Shown one piece after another: positions 51,867-64,000 of a stretch of DNA of 64,000 nucleotides. The notes under the pieces were generated by a model. It saw nothing but the letters and a program-made list of their open reading frames with translations, was not told the DNA's origin and did no database searches. The stretch is from [Phialemoniopsis] sp. UDSM-2020 (Eukaryota; Ascomycota; Sordariomycetes; Thyridiales; Thyridiaceae). A program made the translations under genes and the position numbers. The DNA is taken from NCBI GenBank assembly GCA_018873225.1, contig JAEILZ010000001.1, forward strand, positions 6,386,001 to 6,450,000, read 5' to 3'. Position 1 is the first letter of the stretch. Every line of letters begins with the position of its first letter.

Positions 51867-54800
51867 ATGTATCGTCCCATGGCAGGCACGTCGATGCCGC
51901 CGCCCTCCACTACATCACGATCCTCCGCGACGCCGTCCACATCCTCCTACTTTTCCACTTCTACAACCCGGACACCGACTCCATACATCGCCGACTCCCG
52001 CAGCGATAGCAACAGGTCAGGATGGACACCTGGAGTCACCTCCCGCAGCCGCACTCCGCGACCCCAAAGCACGGTTCGCAGCCGGTCTCGCGCCGCCTCG
52101 ACGATCGGAGCCGGCGAGAGCCGCAACATGATCTGCGCCGTCAGCGAGGCTCGCGGCGTGTCTCCTTCCGTCGGAGTCGCCTTCGTAGACACCACCAACG
52201 GCCATGCCGTGCTAAGCCAGATCAACGACACGCAGTTCTACATCAAGACCATCCTCAAGATCCAGGTCAACGAGCCGTCCAAGGTGCTCATCGTTGCGAC
52301 CGCCTGCCCGCCGAACCAAAAGTCGGCCCTTTGCGCCACCATCGAGGAGGAGCTGCCGGGAGTCACCATCGTCCCGCTGAACCGAAAGTATTGGTCCGAA
52401 TCTGCTGGCTCCGAACTCATCCAAAACTTGTCATTCAGGGAGGATGTGGAGACGATCAAATTTGCTGCTGAGGGCAACTTCTATGCTGTTTGTTCCTTTG
52501 CAGCTGTAAGTCGAACTTACTTTTAGTGAATGGCGACAGTACTAACAATACTCGGGAGTAGGTAATGAAGTACCTCGAACTCCAGTCCTCCATACGCATC
52601 GCTGCTCACTCACTCCGCATCACCTACCAGCCTTGCGAGGATACCATGATGATCAACCTCTCTACGATCCAGTCTCTTGAGCTGATACAGAATCTGCACA
52701 ATGTCAAGTCCAAGCAGTGTCTCTTTGGCCTTCTCAACGAGACAATCACTCCAATGGGAGGTCGAACCCTCCGGAGCAACATTCTGCAGCCTTCAACAGT
52801 GAAGGAGACCACGCTCGTCCCACGCTATGATGCCGTAGCAGAGCTCATGATGAACGAGGAGATGCTCTTCGGCGTAAGAACATGTGAGATATATCCTTCG
52901 TTGTTCAGAATCATCATGCTAACACTTTGGCAGCTTTGAAGGCCTTTGGAGATGTCGAAAAGCTTTTGACCAAGGTACAACCTCGACCACTTGCCAGAAC
53001 TAAGACCTATCTGACCAGTCTCCTTAGCTCATCATCGTCCCCGCGCGTGAGGGCCTCTATCAGACGGAACAGTCGATCAACAATGTCCTCAGGGTCAAGA
53101 AATTTGTGACTGCCATCCCTTCATTGTTCGACGCTCTTACCAATTCTTCTTGCCCCCTCTTGCAGAAGGTCAAAACCCTGTGCCGGCCAGTGTTGACCGA
53201 CCAGGTCATGACTTTGATCTCAGAGGTGATCAATGATGATGCGACTTTCGCGGACTCACCTCTTGAACTTCGCAACCAGAGAACCTGGGCAGTCAAGGTA
53301 TGAGACTTCTGTTTGAACTTACCGTATATGGCTAACATGCTCGAGTCCGGCGTGCATGGTCTTCTCGATGTTGCTCGCAAGATCTATAAAGAAACAACGG
53401 ATGACTTGCATGAGCATATCCAACAGCTAAACAGTAAGTGTCTTGAATATTCAGAAGATAACCAAGTACTAACTGGGTTATTTAGCCGAGCTCGATTTGG
53501 CTGCCGATCTTCGATACGATAATGGGCGCAAATATTATCTGCGATTTCGAGCCAGTGATCTCCGAGATCGTCAGCTCCCTGATGTCTTCATCAACCGTGT
53601 CAACGTTAAAGACTATGTCGAATGCCAGACCATGATTCTGTTGCAATTCAACCAGAAAATTTCGGATGCTGTCAACGAGGTTGTGATGCAGAGCAACAAG
53701 GCTATCCACGAGCTGTTGGACAGATTACGACAACATGTTCCCGCAATGTTCAGGGTATGCGAGGGCATCGCACTTATCGACATGCTCGCAGGTCTGAGCC
53801 ATTTGGCGTTCAAGTTCGAGTACGTTCGCCCGGATCTATCCGGTGCCCTTGCTGTCAAGGCTGCTCGACACCCCATAATGGAAGCGGTGAGTGTTTGTAT
53901 CGAGATCTTGATGCCAGACTGTCTAGCTGACCGCAATCCAGCCGAGGCCAGACAAATTCATTCCGAACGACTACTACGCGACTGAACAGTATCGTTTCCA
54001 AATCATCACCGGATGCAACATGAGTGGAAAGAGCACCTACATCAGAACAATTGCATTGGTACAGATCATGGCGCAGATTGGTTCCTTTGTGCCCGCAGAA
54101 TTCGCGGCGCTCCCCGTAGTAGACCAGCTCTTCTCGCGACTGTCCACCGACGACAGCATCGAGGCCAACATGTCCTCGTTCTCGCTTGAGATGCGAGAGA
54201 TGGCCTTTATACTCAGGTATGACTCGACTCCATGCTCCTTTCTTTGGTGCTAACCTTCTGGGGCAGGAACATGACTGAGAAGAGCTTAGTGATCATCGAT
54301 GAGCTCGGACGTGGAACAAGTACTCGAGACGGACTCGCCATAGCCATCGCCATAGCCGAGGACCTGATCAAGAAAAAGGCATTCATCTTTTTCACGACTC
54401 ACTTTGGTGAGCTGGGTATGTTCACTGTTGTTAGTCAGTCCTGTGCATTCACAGTATTTTAGTCTGACAAGCCATCATTACAGCCAGAGCCCTCGCCGAT
54501 CGCCCAGGCGTTCTCAACCTGCACCTGGCATCCGAAACCACGCAGACCGCTGAAGCACTGCCTTGCATGACCATGCTTTACAAGGTCTCGTCAGGTCCAC
54601 TCGAGCAGCAGGACTACGGTATCAAGCTCGCTCGCGCCATCGGCTTCCCCGAGCGATTCATCGCGACGGCCGAGCGGGTGACGGGCTTGCTGAGGGCCAA
54701 GGCCGAGGCGACGAAGCAAACGTCGGAGGAGCGGCGCAAGGCGGCCCGTCGCAGGCTGGTGCTGAATCTGCGGGAGGCCCTGGTCCAGGCGGAGAGGTCG

Positions 54801-55073
54801 AGAATGGACGAGGCGGCGCTGACGAGCTACCTGAGGCGGCTGCAGACGGAGTTCATGGACCGACTGCAGCGGCTCGAGGACATGGGCCGGGCGGGCTCTG
54901 TCGAGGAGGTAGATCACAATGCTGAAGATGGTAATAAGCGGCTCCTGTCTGAACAGCGAGAAGACGTCGTGTCTGGTCGCGGGCACCCTGCGGAGCCGTC
55001 GTCTGACGAGGTGCTGCTGATAAGGAGCATCGAGCAGGATGACGCGGATGACCATGTCATGAAGGAGGATTAA
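51867..55073 (+). CDS. MSH4: Meiotic MutS homologue MSH4
   Basis: Nine exons: 51867-52505, 52562-52883, 52934-52974, 53028-53297, 53346-53433, 53486-53886, 53942-54216, 54267-54415 and 54484-55073, giving 924 residues. A Ser/Thr/Arg-rich N-terminal tail of about 85 residues precedes the connector domain (ICAVSEARG...[10 protein letters not shown]). The lever/core domain contains [24 protein letters not shown]. The ATPase has Walker [11 protein letters not shown] (the GC-N form typical of MSH4), [16 protein letters not shown], Walker [18 protein letters not shown] and TTHFGEL. It lacks the N-terminal mismatch-recognition domain of MSH2/MSH6, as expected. In the family, MSH4 pairs with MSH5 to stabilise crossover intermediates in meiosis. 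The coding frame is intact, which suggests a sexual cycle is or was recently functional. Exon 5 begins after an unusual acceptor (CTCGAG) ten bases behind the branch CTAAC. Confidence 0.93.
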
Positions 55074-55336
55074 GATCTACACGACTTGTGACTTCGAGAC
55101 GGAACACCTAGACTTGAGACATATGCTTTGGCTATCTAGCTTGCCAAACGAGTAAGAGAACAGAGGGAAAAAAGGAAATGCCAATTGCTTGTGCTATCAT
55201 CCAGTGCAGTCTATATCATGCTATTACTTTGCCGCGTCATCAGACACTAAGAAAAGAAAACGCAATTACAGCCATTGCCCGTTGCGGATGCAGTCCGAGG
55301 GACGCCGGCAGGCTTCAACTTTCTTATACAGCAGCA

Positions 55337-58178
55337 TTACTCCTCGGGGCCTTCGCTCCTCCAGATGTGGGTATCGCCCAAGCTCACCGAGCTCGAATTA
55401 CTCCTCTCGGACGACTCCTGCGCCTCGTCAACGTCGTCGGTGTATCTCTCGCCCTGGAAGCCGGGCTCGGCCGACACGCCACCCAGCGCGGCCTCCTCGT
55501 CGTCCCCTCGCGGGGCCAGCGGCGGCGGGTCGTGGTAGATCCACGGTCCTTCCAAGCTGTTTCAATCACTGTGAGTCATGGTGGGCAAGAGACATCGGGC
55601 CAAGTGATAAGGACTTACGGCACAACCAAACTGGGGTTGACAAACATGAGCCCCTTCTCCCTGTCCTCGTCGACAGTGCTGCCCCTCCTCCGCACGCCCT
55701 GCACCCTATCGTCGCCGTCCCCTTCCTCGACGGCAACATGCTCGGTCTCGTCGTCGACGTACCTGTCGCCCCTGGCCCGGCCGCGGTGTATGCTGCGCAG
55801 CGCGATGAACTGCGTCAGCGGCTCGAAGCGCTGGCGGAAGTAGTAGCTGTACCACAGCGTGAAGATCAACAGCGGAGCGACGAGCAGGGCCTGGACGAAG
55901 GCCTTGTTGAGGCCGAGGTAGCCCGACATGGTGAGCTGGAAGACGACGAGGCCCAAGATGACGCGGTACGAGATGATGCGCCAGGCGCCTCCCGTCGCGT
56001 GCTGGGGCTGGTCCATGGCGTAGAGCAGCTGGTACTTGTAGGTGAAGTACCCGAGCGTAAAGTAGACAAGGCCGAGCAGCAGGACGAGGTAGCCGCGCGG
56101 CAGGACGCTGTAGACGAGGCACAGGATGAAGATGAGCAGCGCGGTGGGCAGGTAGAAGCCATAGCTGAAGACGGGCGGGTCCATGATCTGCTTGAAGTCT
56201 CGGGGCGTCTTGGCGCCCATGCGGTAGATGGGGTACAGGGCGACAGAGCCGAACTCGAGCAGGCGGAAGGGGAAGAGGCCGACGCCCTGGAGCATGATGA
56301 AATTGATGTAGAAGAAGTTGAGGCGCTGGATCTCGTTGGCGAGCGAGTAGGCGACCTTGGTCGTGTCGCGAAGACTGTCCTTGACGATGGTCCAGTAATT
56401 GTTGGTGGCGGTGCCAAAGACGGTGAAGACTAGGAAAATGTTGAAGAAGGTGAAGAAGAAGTTCTTGGAGATGATGGAGAGCTCGACGTCGCCCTGGCCG
56501 ATCATTCCCTGCAGGTTGGACAGCCAGTCGTACAAATAGGGCACGGCGACGTTGAGGAGGGAGACAACAGCTGTGGGGAGACCCGTCTGCACCAGGGCCT
56601 TCGTGATCTCGTGCCTCTCAAGACTCTCAGCCAAGTCTTTGGAGATTTGGCGGATGGTACACAGGCTGAGCAGTGTCGCGAGAGAACCAACGGGCGCCAA
56701 CCAGACAATCGACAGGACAGTGATGCACACGGTGATCAGCCACGACTTGAGACGGCGTCTCATGCGTGGGGCATACGTATTACGCCAGACAACATCAGTC
56801 GGGGAGGGGGCAAGCTTGGTGAGTAGCTGACCGGGCCGCGGGTCGACAAGGGCCTGGATGGCCATTTGGCAAGACGCGATCGAGTCCATGGTGACGAAGG
56901 CAAAGCCTACAGCCTTGTACTTCTTCTTCCTGGCAGCTCGGATCTTGTCGTCCAGCTGGCGTAGCTTCTCCTCGTAATAGTCGATGCCGTCCACCTTGCG
57001 GCCTCGAAAACCGAGAAAGCCGCCGATCCGGACCTGGGGTCGATCGCGCTCGACGAACTGGTGTGCACCAATCTCACCAGGTATCAGGCGGCCGTGCTCT
57101 CCCGCTTCCTCATCTGCGTCGCTGCCGTTCTGCCCGTTAGATCCCAACGGCGGAGTTTGCACGGGCTTCTGCGCCAGGTAGACGCCCCAGGTCTCCTCCA
57201 GCTTGTGCAGCACTGCCCCGCGCTCCGCGACCAAGTCGTCAAGTTCCTGCCAGTTCCGGCACAGGGTGACGCGATCGACATGTCCGATCTCGAGCTTCTC
57301 GACGAGGTCCTTGATCTTCTCTTCTGAGCGTAGATCCTTAGGTATGCCAGACAATCGAAAGGTCCTGTCGGTGATGGTCGACTGGGTGCCGAGATAATGC
57401 TGCCTCGTCTTGATGATCTTGAACGTCTCGGAATTCGTAAACCACATGGTCAGGAGCGTGAAGAAGTAGACAAAGACCAGGTACGCCCAGAAATACCCCT
57501 TCCAGCTATTGTCTTCGTCGGCGGCTTGACTGTATACGGGGAATTCGTTGGGATAGACATAAGGCGTCGGCTCGGGCAGGCTAAAGATGTTGGAAAGGTA
57601 AGACGCATCCTTGTCCTTTGGCTTGCGCTTGTCGGGATTGTAGTGCTCGTTGACGGGTTCTAAAACGACGGCGGCGAAGAAGAACATGACGGCGAAGAGG
57701 CGGATAGCCATCTTGAAGAAGGAGAGGAACTTGCGACAAAGATAAAAAGTCAGTTGGCGCGATGGACATGCGCGGAGGGGATGGACTTACCACGAAGGCA
57801 TCCAAGCCGGCCGATGACAGGACCTGTTCCTCCGTGATCCTATATAGAGCGGGCATCCACCCGAAGAACGAGTCGGGAAGGGCTGGCAGGGCGCTGTTCG
57901 GGTCTAGTTGGCGCCTGCGGGCGGCGTAGAGCGACTTCCATCGTGGCCGGAGGATCTGTCGCGACGGCGCTTCAGCGTCAGCAGGATGTTACGACGAAGG
58001 GAAAAAAGCGCATCGCAAACTAGTGGCTACTTACACAGAAGACTACAAAAGCAGAGACTCCCAAAGCGAGCGAGATGACGAGCTGGACTTGGATGTCCTT
58101 GGTGCCTGGCTGGACGTACTTGGTGCCATTGCAGTACTTGTTGTCGTCGTCTTCCAGAAGCTCGAACGGGGCTTCCAT
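55337..58178 (-). CDS. CSC1/OSCA-type cation channel (PHM7/RSN1-like)
   Basis: Four exons (58178-58035, 57955-57791, 57729-55619, 55556-55337) give 879 residues. Introns 57956-58034, 57730-57790 and 55557-55618 restore LRPRWKSLYAARR, LDAFVFLSFFKMAIR and NPSLVVPLEGPW. The protein has three N-terminal membrane segments, a large cytosolic insert (about residues 200-390, the DUF4463-like part with GFAFVTMDS), and the seven- or eight-segment DUF221 channel domain (VVWRNTYAP..., LLSLCTIRQISKDLAESLERHE, YWTIVKDSLRDTTKVAYSLA, GFYLPTALLIFILCLVYSVLPRG). It ends in an acidic tail. Family members are hyperosmolality- or calcium-permeable channels; yeast relatives are Csc1, Phm7 and Rsn1. A CACGTG box lies about 230 bases upstream. 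Confidence 0.93.
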
Positions 58179-58843
58179 GGTCGCGGTTAAAGCTCGGCGG
58201 AGCTAGCTCCGCATCGACAAGAGAGCGCTCAGTGCTTGGTGATTTTGAAGGGGCGCGGGTTTGTATCGAGCTACAGAGCGTCGCCGGTGTTGCGCATTTG
58301 TGGCGTGTGCAGGTGTGTTGAAGGCAGAAGCAAGCTCGAGCGCTCGAACCTCGAAGGCTCCACAACCCGGTCTGCCCGGTGACGTCTTCTTCGTGTAGGC
58401 GCGTGCACGTGCCATAAGCAGGAGCTCCTTATCGCGATAAGCACTAACACCTCGACCAGACGTGCAAGAACATCACCACCACACAATACTAACAGAAGGA
58501 AGTCACGGTTATAATTTCGAATATCTTGCTAACAAGTTAACCAAGGTCCTTCGATGCGCAATATATTGGTCTAATATCTGGTTCAAGGAAAAGCCGACAC
58601 TCTGGCGCACTTCTCACAGAAACGCACGTATACCGGCCGAAAGTTCAACGCTTCCAAGGTCGAACAGTGTGCACTGCCTGGCTCTCTGCACCATAATTCA
58701 ATCACACTAGCAAATTATTCTTGGTTGAAGATGTAGGGCTACGTCGAGGCCACATGTATGAGAACAGACACAGTCCCAGATAATAGCGCCAGGCTCACGT
58801 GTCACCTCCCAACACTGTCCCAAACAGAAGTCGATGTTTTCCA
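58179..58843. promoter_or_regulatory. Upstream region of the CSC1-type gene
   Basis: 665 bases between two leftward genes. It contains CACGTG at 58406-58411 and a perfect 14-bp palindrome, CTTATCGCGATAAG, at 58428-58441, made of two facing GATAAG cores. No gene was recognised. Confidence 0.5.
58428..58441. promoter_or_regulatory. 14-bp palindrome of facing GATAAG cores
   Basis: CTTATCGCGATAAG is a perfect inverted repeat 250 bases upstream of the CSC1-type start codon. It pairs two GATA-factor cores around a CGCG centre, and a GGAGCTCC palindrome adjoins it on the left. Function as an operator is inferred. Confidence 0.4.
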
Positions 58844-60599
58844 TCAAAGGGTATACCTAAACAAGGGCGATCTATCGCCCATCTCGTGCAGCTCCTCAGT
58901 AGTATAACGCGCACGGATCTCGTCTTCCGTCACCTTGTTTCTTTTCTTATTGGTCATGTAATAGCAGGACTCCAGGACAGAGCAAGCTCCGATACCAGCC
59001 GCCGCGAATCCCAGAAATGCTCCAAAGCCTGTGGGATACTTGGGACTTTCGCTCTCGATGAAGATGTAACTGCCCGCGATACCGCCCAGATTTCCGAGAC
59101 ATATCATGTAAGCAATGCCCATAGCCCTCTTCGTCGACCCGGCGAGGTTATTCACGGTCCAAGCATTTCCGCCAGGGTTGATGGGGTACAGGCCAATACA
59201 GGCCAGAACAACCGCCGTGAAGCAAGCAGGTATGTTGTTATGGATGTTGTCTGCCAGGACAAACAGGATACCGTAGGCGGCGACGACAATGATCTGCGGC
59301 ACAACGATGAAGGGCATGCGCCAAGTGAACCGGTCGGAGAAGAGCGCGGTGCAATAGGCACTGAGAGCGCCCGCACAGTATGGGCCGATGGTCAAGAGTT
59401 GCGCGGTAGACGACGTATATCCCATGTTGCGGATGATACGAGGCATAGTAAACTTGAGGGCGTTGTTTGGCACCGTGTTGGACCAGTACACGAGGGCCTG
59501 GAGGTAGATCTGCCAGTCGAGCACCACGGAGCGTAGGATCTTCCAGTCGACGCTTTTGTTGCCGTCTGTCGTCTGGGGACCATTTTCAGCTAGCTTCCGT
59601 AGCTCGAGAAACTTGATCTCGTCGGCATCGAGCCATCTCGTGGACAAGGCCGGCGAGTCGATAAGGCAGAAGAAGGTAATGATTCCAGTGACAACGGTAG
59701 CGAGACCCTCGAGGATGAAGATCCAGCGCCAGCCCTCGTAACCACCCACACCGTCCATCTTGGCAATGCCGAATGAGAGCAGACCCGAGAAGGCTCCGGC
59801 TAGGGCGCTCGCGAGGTAGAAGAGGGCGATCCTCGTCTGAGTTTCGTTTCGGACGTACCACTTAGACACGATCAGGATGGCGCCGGGAAAGAATCCGGCT
59901 TCGGTCACGCCAAGCCTGCGGTCCAGACTGTCAGCATTGTGTCCGTCGGCGGATTGAAAACAGACGGATCTCACATGAATCTTATAGCAACAAGTCCACC
60001 AAAGTTACGAACGACACCAAGTAGCGTGGTAGTGCATCCCCATGCTACAATGATGCTCCCAATGTATCGAGACGGCCGCTTGAATTTGTTCAGGATATAG
60101 TTGCTTGGTACCTCTGTTGAATTATCAGCATTGTGGATTCCTCGAGTCCTTTCGTTTCAGGTGCATACCCAGTAGAACATAAGGGATAAAGAAGATGGAC
60201 AGGGCAATGTTGTATTGACCCCCGGTCAGCCCTAGGGTCTTCGATAGACCTTCGATGTTTGCATTGCCTATGTGTGCCAATTAGTCATGTCCACCTCCTC
60301 AATAGGCCATAGCCCTGATGATTAGTCGGAGAACTGCGTACCGATGTTCGCTCGGTCGATGAATGAGAAGAGATAGAGTAGCGTGAGAAGTGGGATAAGA
60401 CGATAGTCGACCTGGTAGCAGTCTTCGAGTTAGAAGAGTGAAATCCCAATCCTGCTGCGTTGCGATTCTTCACCTTGCGAATTGCCTTCTTCTGCCTCTC
60501 TGCGGGAAACTCAGAAAGCCATCTGGCATCATCTGGTGAGAGGTTCGAAGAGACGGTGATGCTCTCGCTATCGCTAGAATATCCCTCCTTCCTCTGCAT
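58844..60599 (-). CDS. MFS permease, DAL5/anion:cation symporter family
   Basis: Five exons (60599-60474, 60411-60342, 60267-60169, 60113-59975, 59915-58844) give 501 residues. Introns are 60412-60473 (donor GTGAAG), 60268-60341, 60114-60168 and 59916-59974. The rebuilt N-terminal part shows the family signature: RKVDYRLIPLLTLLYLFSFID, RANIGNANIEGLSKTLGLTG, EVPSNYILNKFKRPSRYIG and RFMLGVTEAGFFPGAIL. Twelve membrane segments are expected, with cytosolic ends (MQRKEGYSSDSES; TEDEIRARYTTEELHEMGDRSPLFRY). Members carry carboxylates and vitamins such as allantoate, nicotinate, pantothenate or biotin into the cell; the substrate here is not readable. It diverges from the LEU2-type gene. Confidence 0.9.
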
Positions 60600-61618
60600 T
60601 TTGCCAGCACTTGTATCGCGAATTACGGATGTGATGCTGGGTTCTGTGTTCGACTGGTAGATGGATGTCAAGTGTCTTGCTAAATCTATCTGAAGTTGTG
60701 GCCTTTTTGAGGACCCGGGCGAACCGCTGGAACTGGGTTGCACTGCCCGACATAAAATCACCTCCATACTTCGGCGAATCCAATCGCGAACCTGTTTCTC
60801 GCTCGAGACGGTCCTTCCAACCACCTCGGCAACCCGGTGAGGCCACATGGCAAACCAAAGTCGAACCAAACTATCAAACATGAGGACGCTGGCGCTGCCT
60901 ACACATTGTTGAAATGCACAAGATTCACTCTTAGGTATTGGGATAATCCTCTCTTACACCCGCTTGGGATACTTCTTGCAATCACAGTCTACTTGCATGG
61001 ATGCAATCAGGCACCGAGCCTGAAATGACTATATGCGAAATCGCAGTTTTACCAATGTGAAATATATTCCCCTATATCCGAGAAACGACTTGAACTTTCA
61101 TGACTCTCGTCAAATCTGTCTCGTACTTGCAGGATAGCTTGTCAGTACATTCCGGGCTGCTCTCATTGGTCCGTCTCCACAGTGGCACGCTCCGGCCGCC
61201 CGTCGGAGCCACAAGCATGACACCAGACAGAGACCTTGGGGATCGCGAAAAGATGCGAGGGTAATCCGGATGGAGGCTGAGGATCGAGCGATGTAAACAC
61301 TCTTGTTAAATGACAATTCGGTTTGTATTTAATTCTATACTTCAAGGATGGCTGGCGTCTAGGTGTGTGTCGGAGAAAGGCGTCTCGGATCTGGGTGCCA
61401 GAGGCGGGAGAGACGCGATTTGCCGACAGCGACCCGTGACGCGCCGATGCCGGCCGGCCCACCCCCGCCCCGGATTTCCATCAACAGAGAGTGATGTCAA
61501 TAGACAGACAATACCAATACTGTTTATATACTTATTGAAGACTCACTACGAGACGACGATTCTGATTTGATTTACTACTCAATTGCTATAGTCTATCTTT
61601 TGGTATATTTCCGCCACT
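60600..61618. promoter_or_regulatory. Divergent promoter, DAL5-type permease / LEU2-type gene
   Basis: 1.0 kb between two divergent starts. A TTTATATA element lies at about 61523-61530, near -90 of the LEU2-type gene. GC-rich CCGGCCGG occurs near 61450, but not in the CCGGNNCCGG spacing expected for a Leu3 site. No extra gene is supported. Confidence 0.45.
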
Positions 61619-62909
<1,291 letters not shown>

Positions 62910-63188
62910 GGTTGGGAATAGGGTAAAGATAAGAAATCCGAGGCACTGTAGAAGTGGAATCAAAGTATTTGCATTATTTCCTGAAACCCACTGTGACATC
63001 CAAGGTTCAAATCTCGGATGTTCAAGCTGGAATATATACGAGAAGGAATAGCCGAGTCTCATCATCGAGCTTTTGTGCCAACTCAGGCCTGACTTATTTC
63101 CCACAAGAACATCCTTCTTTAGTACGGCCTTTGCCCAACCCTGTACTGTTGTTAGATATTGGCAGACACCAACAATACGAGGGGAAGC
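62910..63188. other. Short intergenic, convergent 3' ends
   Basis: 279 bases between two stop codons. A GGTTCAAATC word near 63004 resembles a tRNA T-loop, but no stems form around it. Nothing else was seen. Confidence 0.5.
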
Positions 63189-63728
63189 TTACATGTTGCC
63201 GGCGGCGGAGTACCTGGCTACAACCCAGATGCCACCCTTGCTGTCCTTGTAGGCACCGATGCCAACCTTGGTAGTCGACTTCCACATGCATTGAGCTGTA
63301 TTCCCTGTCAGTATAGTCCCACTCGGTCAATGTTTACCCATGGAACGCTTACTATAGTGACCATAGGCCGCGAAGTTGCCCTGGGGGATGATCTCGTTGT
63401 GATATTGGGGCTTCTCAGCCATCCACGCCTTGGCGGCGTCGGAGAAGGGGGCGGTGCCCCTCGACTCGTAGAAGAGGTTCTCGCCGCCGACGCCAGAGTG
63501 CTGCAGCTTCTGCTTGCCCGCCAGCACCTTGGCGTAGGCGGCGGCGTCCTGGGCCAGCTTGGCGTCCCAGACCAGCGCCTTGAGGTTCTTGGTCGCGCGG
63601 CCCGCGTTATGGATGTTGAGCCCCCACCTCTGGTCTGTGGTCAGGGGCACGACGGCGGCCTGGACAAAGGCAAAGTCCGTCACTAGGACGAGCAGCGCCG
63701 ACAAGAAGGCGAAGAAAGGAATGCGCAT
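63189..63728 (-). CDS. Secreted CAP/PR-1 (SCP) domain protein
   Basis: Exons 63728-63353 and 63295-63189 with intron 63296-63352 (GTAAGC...ATACAG) give 160 residues. ATG 63728 begins a signal peptide (MRIPFFAFLSALLVLVTDFAFVQAA); the longer open frame upstream is leader sequence. The CAP fold is recognisable as LNIHNAGRATKNLKALVWDAKLAQDAAAYA, then GGENLFY with the conserved Glu, and AWMAEKPQYH. The splice rebuilds AAYGHYTQCMWKSTTKVGIG, the CAP signature with its His. Fungal members of this family (yeast Pry proteins) bind sterols or fatty acids outside the cell. The single Cys in GHYTQCMW is normal for the short fungal forms. The protein is compact and lacks extra domains. Confidence 0.92.
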
Positions 63729-64000
63729 TTTGTTTGAATGTGTAGTAGTAAAGATGGGAAAGTCTGAACAAACGAGGGGAATCAGAGAAATGCTCTGGAA
63801 ATTAGACAAGAGATTGGAAGAGACGAGTCCAGAGATCGAGGGGGTCAGAAGGAAGGGCTCTTTGGCGTACTTGTAAGTGCGCTTCGAAAAGGATCGACGT
63901 TGACCGTTGGAGCTGTCAAATGCCCACAATCAGGGACGAAAAATGATGATCTTTTTAAAGAAAATAGCATTGTCGAGCGTCAAAACAATGACTCGGGGCG
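63729..64000. promoter_or_regulatory. Upstream region of the CAP protein gene (to window end)
   Basis: The last 272 bases should be the 5' leader and promoter of the leftward CAP gene. A TTTTTAAAGAAA stretch near 63952 is AT-rich, but no clear TATA element or other gene is visible. Confidence 0.4.

Noticed and set aside
62998..63025. Possible tRNA T-loop (GGTTCAAATC) downstream of the LEU2-type gene
   Set aside because: The flanking bases do not form the five-pair T stem or an acceptor stem, and no A-box lies at the right distance.

Overview
This window is nuclear DNA from a filamentous ascomycete (Pezizomycotina). The signs are short GT-AG introns of about 50-100 bases with CTAAC-like branch sites, a quinate (qa/qut) regulon, fungal Zn2Cys6 and MFS families, an NPS6-type siderophore synthetase, MSH4 and fungal LEU2. 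The gene set fits a Sordariomycete best, but I cannot name the species. I find 24 protein-coding genes, the first of them cut by the window edge. There is no convincing tRNA, rRNA, CRISPR array or intact transposon. All gene models were joined by hand from splice signals and reading-frame continuity.

Layout. 1-7 kb: one edge of a quinate-utilisation cluster, with the end of quinate dehydrogenase, the repressor QutR and the divergently transcribed activator QutA. The promoter they share holds a perfect QA-1F-type operator. 7-19.3 kb: a block rich in secreted proteins, with a pepsin-like protease, a carboxylesterase, a TRI12-type MFS exporter, a six-cysteine small protein, a metallophosphatase with a Pho4/NUC-1-type site upstream, and a lysine-rich secreted protein of unknown family. 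21.2-28.5 kb: a galactonate dehydratase-type enolase, an unfamiliar 691-residue repeat protein, a decayed tandem DNA repeat and a sulfatase. 28.6-30.6 kb: cytosolic glutamyl-tRNA synthetase.

31-51 kb: the main functional unit, a siderophore locus. An ABC-B transporter and a siderophore-type MFS transporter diverge from one promoter, followed by a single-exon NRPS with NPS6/SidD architecture (A-T-C-degenerate A-T-C). Next come a GNAT acetyltransferase and an FAD/NADH oxidoreductase. Five exact ATCWGATAA sites (SreA-type iron-responsive GATA motif) lie in the intergenic regions from 35.6 to 49.4 kb. About one would be expected by chance in 64 kb, and I noticed none elsewhere. This suggests that the GNAT and possibly the oxidoreductase belong to the same iron regulon.

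51.8-64 kb: ordinary chromosomal genes, namely meiotic MSH4, a CSC1/PHM7-type channel, a DAL5-type MFS permease, a LEU2-type isopropylmalate dehydrogenase and a secreted CAP/PR-1 protein.

The least explained items are the repeat protein at 23.5-25.6 kb, the secreted protein at 18.6-19.3 kb, the decayed array at 25.6-26.1 kb, and the extent of the iron regulon around NPS6.
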